A stretch of 57,620 nucleotides of DNA from CAZCTC01 sp964501335 (GTDB lineage: Bacteria; Chloroflexota; Anaerolineae; B4-G1; SLSP01), in contig CAZCTC010000050.1 in assembly GCA_964501335.1 (NCBI GenBank), positions 1 through 57,620 on the forward strand, written 5' to 3'. Position 1 is the first letter of the stretch. The number at the start of each line of letters is the position of its first letter. The notes beneath the pieces are model-generated. The model was not told where the DNA came from, searched no databases, and was given only the letters and a program-made list of their open reading frames with translations. This document shows positions 1-9,600 of the stretch, piece after piece. A program made the translations under genes and the position numbers.

Positions 1-119
1 CTCCTACTACGCGACCGGCCTAATGTTAACTTCTAGTTGTCATCCATGTTAAATTGTAGTTGTCGTTGAACAGAAGGGATTCCTGCCCGGTTGTGTGTTA
101 CGTCCGCTCCAGATAATTT
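1..119. other. Window edge, no gene seen
   Basis: Non-coding edge of the window downstream of the LRR gene. It holds a short direct repeat TAGTTGTC (about 34-41 and 57-64). I see no RNA gene, promoter or terminator that I can support. Confidence 0.4.
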
Positions 120-2156
120 CTACTTCCCGGAAAGATAATCCCGCCAGGCCTGAAGAATGATCTGGGGTTCATCCGAACGTTCCAAAATTTCCGCCGGCAG
201 AGGCAATGGATTACCTTCAAGATGCAGATGATCCAATTGAGTCAATTGCGCCAGGGAAACCGGCAATGAAGTAAGATGATTATGGCTGACATCGAGTATC
301 CTTAAATCGGCAAGCTCACCCACCCATTCCGGCAATTCCGTAAATTCATTGTCGTTCAGCGACAGCCAGGATAATTTGGTCAGTGCTCTCAACGATGAAG
401 GCAGGGAACTCAGGCGATTGCTCCCCAGCTCCAAAACCTCCAGGGCTTTACACTGGCCCAAAAATTCCGGGATCTCCGTCAGCTGATTGTTGCTGAGATC
501 CAAATCGCGCAGATCGGTAAGTTCGCTCAACGCCTCCGAGATCGTCGTCAGTTGATTATGGCTGAGATGCAACTGATCCAGATCCCACAGCGGCCCCAAA
601 GGTTCGGTAAGTGCTGTCAGGCAATTACAATCGACACGTAAATACTGCAAATTGGTGAGCCGAGGCAACGATTTCGGCAACGCCATCAGACGATTGGAAA
701 TCAAATTCAATACCCGCAACTCCTCCAACTCTCCCAACGCCTCGGGCAGCTCGACCAGCCGGTTACAATGCAAAATCAATCCCTGCAACTTTGCCAGCTG
801 GCCCAAAGAATCCGGAATGGCCGTCAACTGATTCTTCGCCAGATCCAAATCCTGCAATTCACACAAATCTCCCAGAGATTCAGGTAACAGTTGCAGCTGA
901 TTCTCATTAAGACAAAGCGTTTTTAAACGGCTCAGCTGTCCGATCCATTCCGGCAAAACCTGCAAGCGATTATGCCCAAGATCAAGCTCCTGTAACTGGT
1001 CCAACCGGCCCAGCCCCTCCGGCAGGCTTTTCAACTGATTGCCGGAAAGGTACAGGTATTCCAATCCGGCCAATCGCCCCAGCCACTCCGGCAAATCCGC
1101 CAACTGATTGCTGCCTAATCCCAGCCGGGTTAATCCGGCAAAATTGCTCACCCACTCCGGCACACTCTTTAAAAGATCGCCGTAAAGCCACAGTTCCCGC
1201 ATTTCCTTAAATTGTCCCAACCAATCCGGCAGCGTCAAAAACTTATTATCGCTCAAATCCAGAAGGGTTAAGTTTTTCAGCCGGCTCAACCCTTGCGGCA
1301 AAGTCGTCAACTGGGTGGCGGAAATCTCCAATGATTGCAATACGTGAAGATCTCCCAACGCATCCGGCAACCGGGTCAACGGATTCGTTCCCAGATTCAA
1401 CTTTTGCAGACCGACCAGCCGGCCGATCGATTCCGGCACGGTAGAAAAAGAATTCCAGGAAAGATCCAGGCTTTGCAATCCCACTAATTCCAGTAAAGAT
1501 TCCGGTAGAACGGTCAACTTATTATCGCTGAGATCGAGCGTGCGCAGCCAGGTAAGCCGGGCCAACCAGGCCGGCACTTCGGCCTGCGGATTCATGCCAA
1601 AACCAAGTTCCTGCAGCGCGGTCAATTGCAGCAACGCTTCCGGCCAGGCCCTTAACTCCTCGTTGCAGCCAAGATCGAGCGATTGCAAACCGTGTAAGGC
1701 TGCCGGAAATTCCGGCAAAGCCATCAGCCGGTTACACTCAAGGTTTAACCGGCGCAAATTGACCAACCCATCCAATCCCGGAGGTAAATCCGTAATTCCG
1801 CAGTGACTGATATCCAGACTCTGCAGCTCAGTCAATAGCCCCAGAGACTCCGGCAGGATCAGCTGCGGATTGTCGCAGAGCATCAGCGATTGCAACCTCT
1901 TCAACTCGCCCAGCCATTCCGGCAGCTCTTCCAAATGACAATTATAGAGATTGAGCGCCTCTAATCCGGTCAGCGAGGCCAGAACTGAAGGAAGCACCTC
2001 AAAACGATTACATTGGAGATCGAGCCGCTTTAAATCGGGCAGCCGGCCGATCTCAGGAGGAAGTTCCTCCAGCTCCAACCATGACAAATCCAGCTCGGCC
2101 CACTGCTCTTCCCGGGCCTGAGCGATCCGCTGTAAAACAATCATTCTTACCGCCAT
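120..2156 (-). CDS. Leucine-rich repeat protein, 27 repeats
   Basis: The 678-residue protein is almost entirely leucine-rich repeats. I count 27 consecutive units of 23 residues (one of 24), each of the pattern LPxxLgxLxxLxxLxLxxNxLxx, after a short N-terminal helix (about residues 1-28) and before a short tail. LRR solenoids are protein-binding scaffolds, so partner recognition is likely, but the ligand cannot be told. No signal peptide or membrane segment is seen, so a cytoplasmic location is inferred. The N-terminal cap and the tail (GNPLPLPAEIL followed by an acidic helix) resemble the LRR part of bacterial Roco proteins just before the Roc GTPase, but no GTPase follows: the frame stops there. 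Start ATG at 2156 has AAAGGA about 10 bases upstream; an in-frame ATG four codons later is an alternative. Internal DNA repeats make recombination and assembly errors possible. Confidence 0.9.
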   Translation of the reverse strand: MAVRMIVLQRIAQAREEQWAELDLSWLELEELPPEIGRLPDLKRLDLQCNRFEVLPSVLASLTGLEALNLYNCHLEELPEWLGELKRLQSLMLCDNPQLILPESLGLLTELQSLDISHCGITDLPPGLDGLVNLRRLNLECNRLMALPEFPAALHGLQSLDLGCNEELRAWPEALLQLTALQELGFGMNPQAEVPAWLARLTWLRTLDLSDNKLTVLPESLLELVGLQSLDLSWNSFSTVPESIGRLVGLQKLNLGTNPLTRLPDALGDLHVLQSLEISATQLTTLPQGLSRLKNLTLLDLSDNKFLTLPDWLGQFKEMRELWLYGDLLKSVPEWVSNFAGLTRLGLGSNQLADLPEWLGRLAGLEYLYLSGNQLKSLPEGLGRLDQLQELDLGHNRLQVLPEWIGQLSRLKTLCLNENQLQLLPESLGDLCELQDLDLAKNQLTAIPDSLGQLAKLQGLILHCNRLVELPEALGELEELRVLNLISNRLMALPKSLPRLTNLQYLRVDCNCLTALTEPLGPLWDLDQLHLSHNQLTTISEALSELTDLRDLDLSNNQLTEIPEFLGQCKALEVLELGSNRLSSLPSSLRALTKLSWLSLNDNEFTELPEWVGELADLRILDVSHNHLTSLPVSLAQLTQLDHLHLEGNPLPLPAEILERSDEPQIILQAWRDYLSGK

Positions 2157-2252
2157 ATGTTTACAATCCTTTCGGATGTTTAGACAGCCACGCTGCCTAT
2201 CAGAAATGAACCATCACAAAAAGGACATTGCTTCTCAACAATAACGCCCTTC

Positions 2253-2789
2253 CTAATCGCTAATAAAAATATACCAGTCCGTATCAATCTTCCGAAAGCA
2301 TAGCCCATCACAGGGAACATTAGTTGAACTTACTATTTGTCCGGGGACCGGTAGCTGAAACTTCTCAGGATTGTAAAAATAGCCTTTACGAAGTTCCCAT
2401 CCTCCCGCCACCGGCGTGTACAACCACAAAGGAGCCCTTCCGGCATAAGACCATTCCAAATTCAACAACTTAAAATAGCGGATCAGCTCAGCACATTGGC
2501 GATTATCTCCAGCCGCCATCGATTTCCCGGCCTGTGAGCATCGATTCCCCCCTGGATGGACAATAAAATACTCATCTTGATCCATCAACAAAACCGCCAG
2601 TTGGTTGAATTCCGCCTTATGCTGGTTGTAATTTTCGATCAAATCCTCATCCGATAAAGGCCGATCCATCAAAGCGAAAAAAAGGACCAAACACAAAACC
2701 ACAAATCCCGCCATGATCCAGCTTACACACTTAACAAAAGTACCAATTCCTAACAGGATCTTCCCGGGAATTCCCCAATCAGCTGACAT
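2253..2789 (-). CDS. Hypothetical single-pass membrane protein
   Basis: A 178-residue protein that I do not recognise. I start it at the ATG at 2789 because GGAG lies 6 bases upstream; a longer frame begins at 2837 without such a site. A strong hydrophobic segment follows near the N terminus (GTFVKCVSWIMAGFVVLCLVLFFAL), so the protein is probably anchored in the membrane by one helix. The remainder is a soluble domain of about 130 residues with several cysteines and a WSYAGRAPLWLYTPV stretch, probably outside the cell if the anchor is an uncleaved signal. It lies about 95 bases upstream of the LRR gene on the same strand and could be co-transcribed with it. Confidence 0.6.
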   Translation of the reverse strand: MSADWGIPGKILLGIGTFVKCVSWIMAGFVVLCLVLFFALMDRPLSDEDLIENYNQHKAEFNQLAVLLMDQDEYFIVHPGGNRCSQAGKSMAAGDNRQCAELIRYFKLLNLEWSYAGRAPLWLYTPVAGGWELRKGYFYNPEKFQLPVPGQIVSSTNVPCDGLCFRKIDTDWYIFISD

Positions 2790-2849
2790 AAAAAACTCCA
2801 AATTCCAAAATTTAGACTTCCCTATGTAGATTGCCACAAAAGCCCACTG

Positions 2850-2995
2850 ACTTTACAGGCATCACACCAGAAAAGATAACAGGTTCCGCACCCAGCGCCG
2901 GCGACCACTGATGTTCCAGATGCTCGCACTGTTGAACCGCCTCTTCCCGCACCCAACGCTCCTACTGTCGTAGCAACTCTGCAACTTTCAACATC
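2850..2995 (-). pseudogene. Possible decayed coding remnant
   Basis: One minus-strand frame reads as plausible protein (VAELLRQ, a stop, then ERWVREEAVQQCEHLEHQW and SPALGAEPVIFSG) with a single in-frame TAG at 2962-2964 and no start codon. The composition looks like real coding sequence rather than a random frame, so it may be the end of a lost gene. I cannot name the family. Confidence 0.25.
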
Positions 2996-3089
2996 CACCC
3001 GGGCCTTATGCGATAAGAATGAAGGATCTCTTGATTAGATTAGCACACTCTAACGGAACTGCAACCTTATTTTCAAGTCGAAAGGGTCT

Positions 3090-3142
3090 TTTTGTTTATT
3101 TTTCGCGCGCCGTAAACAGCGCGCGAAAAAATGGGCTTTTTC
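3090..3142 (+). repeat. Interspersed hairpin repeat, copy 1
   Basis: Arms 3098-3110 and 3119-3132 (TTTTTCGCGCGC paired with GCGCGCGAAAAA) around a loop CGTAAACA. It carries the family flanks TTTGTTTAT on the left and ATGGGCTTTTT on the right. Family features: T-rich left flank, hairpin with CAGA-like loop, GGCTTTT right flank. This copy has an atypical loop. Confidence 0.8.
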
Positions 3143-3195
3143 TTCCCCTCTTTTCCGGATGATTGCTGTTGCCAGTGACTACTGAATACCCCTCA

Positions 3196-3224
3196 TTTCC
3201 AATTTCCCAGCCTTACGCTATAAT
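3196..3224 (+). promoter_or_regulatory. Sigma-70-like promoter
   Basis: TTTCCA (3196-3201), a 17-base spacer and a perfect TATAAT (3219-3224). It would start a transcript near 3231 that runs into the attenuator-like leader and on to the giant protease gene. Confidence 0.5.
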
Positions 3225-3245
3225 GCAACGGGTGCTATCCAGAAA

Positions 3246-3329
3246 CGGGCAAACAATCAATTAAAAAAAGACCCGACTGTTTTACGAGTTTGCCCGCCGG
3301 CGCGATCGCACCGGCGGGCTTTTGTTTTT
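3246..3329 (+). promoter_or_regulatory. Attenuator-like leader with terminator
   Basis: Two hairpins compete for the same bases. CGGGCAAAC (3246-3254) can pair perfectly with GTTTGCCCG (3288-3296). The overlapping GCCCGCCGG (3292-3300) can instead pair with CCGGCGGGC (3311-3319), which is followed by TTTTGTTTTT (3320-3329), an ordinary intrinsic terminator. A promoter lies just upstream and the next large gene starts about 315 bases downstream. The ligand or signal, if any, is not evident. Confidence 0.45.
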
Positions 3330-3449
3330 CATTTTCATAGGCCCTTATTTATTCCGGAGTCTTTTTATTACAACAGGCCGGCATTGTCGCATCGGTTGGA
3401 TACTCTTTGTGATCCCGGCATTACAATCCATCGCTGAATGGAGGTCTCT

Positions 3450-3623
3450 ATGCCCACCCCATTACTCCCCCAAATAGGCCGGTCATCCCTCTGGCCCCCT
3501 ACCCTCTCCCATAAAGCAGCCGACGAACGGATTAGAATTAAGATTTTCATTTCAACAGAATCAATCATAGCAAACAAATCGGCAACCATAACGTCCTGCG
3601 GGACGACGGGGTTTCGTAAATAG
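3450..3623 (+). CDS. Possible small protein ahead of the protease
   Basis: A 57-residue frame starting at ATG 3450 with an excellent Shine-Dalgarno (GGAGG, 5 bases before the start) and ending 22 bases before the next gene. The product is basic, has no clear domain, and its composition does not prove coding. It could be a leader peptide or a chance frame. The small hairpin CGTCC-TGCG-GGACG lies within it near 3591-3604. Confidence 0.3.
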   Translation: MPTPLLPQIGRSSLWPPTLSHKAADERIRIKIFISTESIIANKSATITSCGTTGFRK

Positions 3624-3645
3624 ACTATTTTCAGAGGAGCCAGGT

Positions 3646-6600
3646 ATGATGAGAACTTTACGTCTTGTCAATGTATTCGTAATTGCCGGTCTCTTGCTGG
3701 GGTTGGTCCCCATTCAGGCGGCCAGGCTGCCGTCCCAACCTCCGCCGCCCCAGACGACCACCGGCGTGCCTGCCGCAGTTGCCAATATCTTCCGGCCGGC
3801 ATCCCCCGCCCCTGAGCCGGTAAAGGTTCAGGCTGCCGTCATACCCTCTTTTGCAACGGTGAAGACGGGATATCTGTTCAGTTCTACGGTCCTGACTTAC
3901 TCTGCAATCACCGGCTTTGTGAGCGGGGGCGATGCCGATTTTCTCCTGGGCGCGAATATTGGCTTCCCGTTCCACTATCGCGGCGTCACCTATACCGATC
4001 TGACGATCAGCTCGCAGGGTTTTGTAGGACTGGGCTCCGCGCTTCAATCGTATTGCCAACCTCCACCCATCAACATTCCGGCTGCGGCCTGCAACAATCT
4101 GCTGGTGCCGTTGGGAGCGGCGGTGCGCGGCAATCCCGGCGGTGGGGTCGTGAAAAGAACCCTCGGCACGGCGCCGAACCGGGTGTACGTGGTGCAATGG
4201 CAGAATTATCGCTTTAAGGACGCTCCTATCGACAGCGAATCTTTTAATTTTCAGTTGCGACTTTATGAGACCAGCGATGTAATTGAGTTCGTCTATGGAC
4301 CCTTTACAAAAAACAGCACGGAACGGAGTGTGCAGGTAGGGTTGCGAGGAGATGATATTGCTGATTATCAACTGCGCACCACAGACTCGGACTGGAGCAA
4401 TTCGACGGGCGACAGCTCTCTCAGCGCCATGATGCATCTGGGACCTGCGGTCTTCCCCACAACGGGCCTGACGTATGCCTGGACGCCGGTACCGTTGCCC
4501 GATCTGACCGCTTCGACCAAGACGGCACCGGTTGCCGCGCCGCCGGGTGTTCCATTGACGTTCACGGTGAGGGTCGCCAATGTGGGGCATTTCACAGCGA
4601 CCGCGACGCTGCTGGACCCCATCCCCACCGACGTGACCTACACGGTCGGCTCAGTTGCCTGCTCGACCGGGGCGTGTAGCTATGACGGCGGCATTCCGGC
4701 AATTCGGTGGAACGGCAACGTGGCGCCTTTTACTACGGCACTGGTGACTTACACCGTCGATATAACCGGCATCCCCTGGGCGATGACGGTTACGAATACG
4801 GCCACGATTTCCGATCCTTTGATGACAACTCCGGTAACGGTAAGCGCGGTAAGTATGTCCGGTTACGCCACGCGCCCGGTGGTGCTGACGCCGAACTCCT
4901 TCAACTTTACCGGCTGCAATGATGGATCTTCGCAGACCCGCGAGATCATGCTGCTGAACAATACCAATCAGGCCGATACATTTGATCTCACCTATGCCCT
5001 GACCGAACCGGCCTTAGGATCTGTGACCGGCCCGCCTACAGCAACCTTGCTGTATGGCCAGGCGGTAAGCCTGCCCGTGACGTTGACCATCAACACCTGC
5101 ATCCCGGCCGGCGTGGAAATTGCCGGTCAAATTCGGGCGGCGGCCCGCGCCAGCGCTTATTCCGATACGGCGGTCTTCACCAAGCCGCTGGTCAGTGAAC
5201 CGTTTTGGACTTCCGTGCCCAATTCCAAACCGGCCTGGGGCGGATCCGGCTTCCCCCACGATGGCTGCACGGCTCAGAACGCCGACGGCCAATGGGTCAC
5301 CTATTTGATAGGCGATCTCTATTCCGGCAGCAGCCTGAACGGTTTTATGGCCTATAATCACGCGACCAATACCTGGTTTGCGCCGGGGGCGGCGAATACG
5401 CCGGCCCAACGATACGCGGCAGCCTGGGTCTATGATTCCGAATCCAATCTCTGTTACCTCACCGGCGGCGCCAATAACACTTCCCCCGGCACCGGCACTT
5501 ACAACGACGCCTATCGCTTTGATCCGGTCGCCAATGTGTTTACCGGGCTGGGAAATTTCACGGCCGCCCGCAATTTTCACACCTCGTGGGTTGGCCGGAT
5601 TGCCGGAGAAAAGTACCTGTGCGTGGGCACCGGGATCAACTCCACCGGCACCCTTACTTCCACACAATGTTACACTTTGAGCCAGACGGCGCCCGGCCTG
5701 TGGGCCCCGGAAAACGGCACGATCACAGCCACATCGCCTACCGCCCCCTACGGTGCGGCGGATGGCGTGCTGCACGCCACGACCGGCGATCAGTTCTGGT
5801 ACGTGGGCGGCTCCGTCAATGATTCGGCCACCAGTGCTGCCTATTATTGGGATTCAGCCGACCGGGCGTGGCATTCGGCCGGGATTGCGACCCTGCCGCG
5901 CTACCGGGTAGGGGGTGATTTTGTCAATGGCGATTATTACTTTGTGGGCGGTTCGCTTGTGGATTTCAATCATACCAATACGGTTATGCGAGCGCATTTT
6001 GACGGCATTCGCTGGGTCTGGACCCAACTGGCAAACATGCCGAACAGCCGCATGGACAACATCGCCAACGCCGGCGGCGGCGCGCTCTGGTCGGTGGATG
6101 GTTATGGCGCTTCGTCCACCGGCTACGTGGATAAGCTCAATATCTGCCCGGTCTGCGCGGAACACGGTTGGTTGACCGGCCGCATCTACGATTACGACGG
6201 CAGCCGGCCGCCGGTGACGCCCTATACGCTCACCCTCATGCCCGGTAACAAAACGGTGCAACTCGATGCCACGGGCGCTTACACCATCGAGCTGGTGCCC
6301 TGGGAATATCACCTGACAGCTTTTGCCGCAGGCTATCCCCAACCGGTCACGGCGACCCTCCAGATTCAGGACGGCGTAACCGTCACTCGCGATTTTGTGC
6401 TGCCGCGTCCCAAGGCGATGCTGAATACCACTACCGTCACGGCCTCGTTATACGTCATTAACGACCCGGTCAGTGTGACCCGACTTTTGACTCTCACCAA
6501 TCTCGGCTCGTTACCCCTGACATACCGGTTTGTGGAATTCCAACCGGCACAGCAGCGGCTCGCCCGGGCGAGCCTACCGGAGCCCACGGTGATCACCGAT

Positions 6601-9600
6601 TCAGCGCCGCTCTTTATCGAACCGGCGTTGGCGGCGGCCATGAAGACGCAAGGCAGCAGCGGATACGTCATCACCTTGCGGCAGCGGCCCGATCTCTCCC
6701 CGGCTTATAGAATGAACTGGCACGATCGCGGCTGGTTCGTGCTGGAAATGCTGCAAAAAGTGGCCACGAGTTCCCAGGCACAGGTACGGGCTTATCTGGA
6801 TAAACAGGGCGTCGCTTACCAGTCGTTCTGGATTGACAACCTGATCGTGGTAGAAAAATCCAGCCGGGCCACCTTCAAGGCCTTGCAATCCTTCCCTGAG
6901 ATTGCCTCACTGCGGACGATACCTCAACCCGGCTTGATTGCGGCCCAGCCGACAGGAGCGGTAAAAAACCCTCAAGCCGTCGAGCCGAACCTGACCCATA
7001 TCAATGCGAACCTGGCCTGGGCGCAGGGCGTGACTGGGACCGGCGTGGTCGTCGGAAGCATGGATACGGGTGTGCGTTATACTCACCAGGCGTTAGTGAA
7101 TCAGTATCGCGGCAACCTGGGCAGCGGCGTTTTTGATCACAATTACAACTGGTTCGATCCTTATACGCTCTCGGCATCGCCCTATGACAGCGGCATTCAC
7201 GGTTCCCATACGGTAGGGACGATGGTCGGCGACGATGGAGCCGGCAATCAGATCGGGGTAGCGCCCGGCGCGCAGTGGATTGCCTGTCAGGCCTTTACAC
7301 CCACGGCGACCCTGGCGGGCCTGCTGCAATGCGGCCAATTTATGGCCGCGCCGACCGATACGAGCGGTCAGGCCCCTAATCCCGATAAACGTCCGCAGAT
7401 CGTCAATAACTCGTGGGGCGATTGTCTCCTCCCCGGCTATTATTTCCCCTGGTTTGACGGCGTCCTCGATGCCTGGCTGGCCGGCGGTCTCTATCCGGTC
7501 TTTGCCAACGGCAATTCGGACGTTAACTGCCCGGTCTCTGGATTGGGTAAAGTGAATACTCCGGCCGCCTCCCCGCGCGTGACGGCGGTGGGCGCGCTGG
7601 GCCGGGCCGACGGCACGCTGGCCAGTTATTCGCTCTGGGGACCGACGAACGAAACCGATACCTGGAATCCGCTCGGCTACCCTAACCTCAAGCCGCAGGT
7701 GGCCGCGCCGGGAACCAACCGCTCGGCCGGGGGCGACAGTGACACAGGTTACGTAGACCTGTTCGGCACCTCGATGGCCGCGCCGCATGTGGCGGGGGTG
7801 GTCGCCTTAATGTGGAGTGCGGCTCCCTGTTTGGTCGGCAATTACACGGATACAGAGTCATTGTTGATGCAGACCGCCGTGCCCGCGCTCACGCCGGGCT
7901 ATCCCGGTTCGCCGTGGGATGGACCGGGCGGCGTGCCGAACCAGGCTACCGGTTGGGGCGAGGTCGATGCTCAGGCCGCCGTCAATGCGGCCCGCACCTA
8001 TTGCCTCTACAACTGGAATCCCTGGGTCAGCGAGAGCCCCGCGCGCGGGGTGGTAAGCCCCACCGCGCAAGTCCCGGTGAAAGTCATCTTCACCTGCGCT
8101 TATTCCGATACCTTGAAATCGCAGCCGTTGCAGAGCCACTTGCTCCTGGCCGATAACGATCCGATCGATCAGCAAATTGCCCTGACGCTGGAATGTCGCA
8201 GCGGGCCGTCGCTCCGGCTGGCCCAGACCGGTCCTTTGACAGCTGCTTCCGGCGCCTTGATTCCTCTCACGTTGACCGTTTCCACTGTGGGAAATTTCAG
8301 CGGTACGGCGGTGTTGACCGAGGTACTTCCGACCGGGTTGCGTTACGCGGGGGCGCTCACCGCCACCGCCGGCACACCCTGGGAAAGCAACAATGTTATT
8401 CACTGGAGCTATACTTATCCGCGTCCGCAATTGCACCTGCCGCTGGATGAAATCTCAGGGACAACGCTCTTCGCCGACGCCGGCGGGTACGGCAATCACG
8501 GAGCCTGTACAGGGAACTGCCCCGTCGCCGGCGTAACCGGCACGTTGGGTCGGGCCGTCTGGTTCAGCGACACGACCGCACCGATCGTCGTCACCGATGC
8601 AACTTCACTGCGGAATGTCGGTTTCACTTTGAGCGCCTGGTTTACCTGGGACCGGCTGGGCACCAGCGACGTAAATTTCATCACGGGCAAGGGTATGACG
8701 AACCTGGAACTGCACACGGGCGGCGGCGCCGGGGTCAACGGCCTGCGTTTTGTCCCGGCAGGCTATCCCAACACTTCCCTGGACGCCCTGAACGTGATTA
8801 CTACCGGCTGGAACCATGTGGCCGCCGCCTATGACGGCAGCTCGGCGTATCTCTATGTCAATGGCCGGTTGGCGGCCAGTCGCACAATCACCAGCAGCAA
8901 TGATCTGTTGTCCGACACCACGCCCTTTTACCTGGGCCGTCGCTCGGACGGCACCTATGGCTTTGCGGGAAAGCTCGACGATGTGCGTTTATATAATCGA
9001 ATTCTCTCGCCGGCCGAAATTGCGAGCCTGGCGGCCGGGCAGTCCGCCACGCCTCCGGCCGTAGTGACGATCACGCTGGCTGCGCGCCTGGGCGGCAGTG
9101 AGTATACCTGGTTGGGCGGCGCGGGTACGGCCTGGGATACGGCAGCGAATTGGAGCACGGCGGCGCTGCGCACTACGGCGACGTTGGGCTGGGATCTGGC
9201 GCAGGTCGGCGCGGAGCATAGCATTACACCGACGGGGGCGCCCGGATTCCATGACCAGGCAACGGTGCCGGGCGGCGCGCCGACTTATCCCGTGTTGAAC
9301 GTCAATGCCGGAGTGAATGCCTTGACTATCCAACCGGGCGGCGCCGTAACGGTACCTGCCGGCCTGACGCTGACGGTTGAAAGCCTGTTGATCAATAGCG
9401 GCACCCTGGCTTTGCAGCGCATGCTGACCGGCGCGACTGATTTCCATGTTTACAATCAGGGCCTGACGACGACGCTCTATTACGGGGCGCAAATCACGCC
9501 GGACGGGGCGCTGGGGCCGACGTGGGTGACATTCCAGGGCGATGCTAATTGCCAGACCGGTGCGCCGCTCGACGGAGTGCGGCGATGCGTGCACATCACT

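Noticed and set aside
3246..3296. Cyclic-di-GMP (GEMM) riboswitch
   Set aside because: GGGCAAAC is present as in GEMM, but the rest of the GEMM core (such as GACGCAAAGCC) is not.
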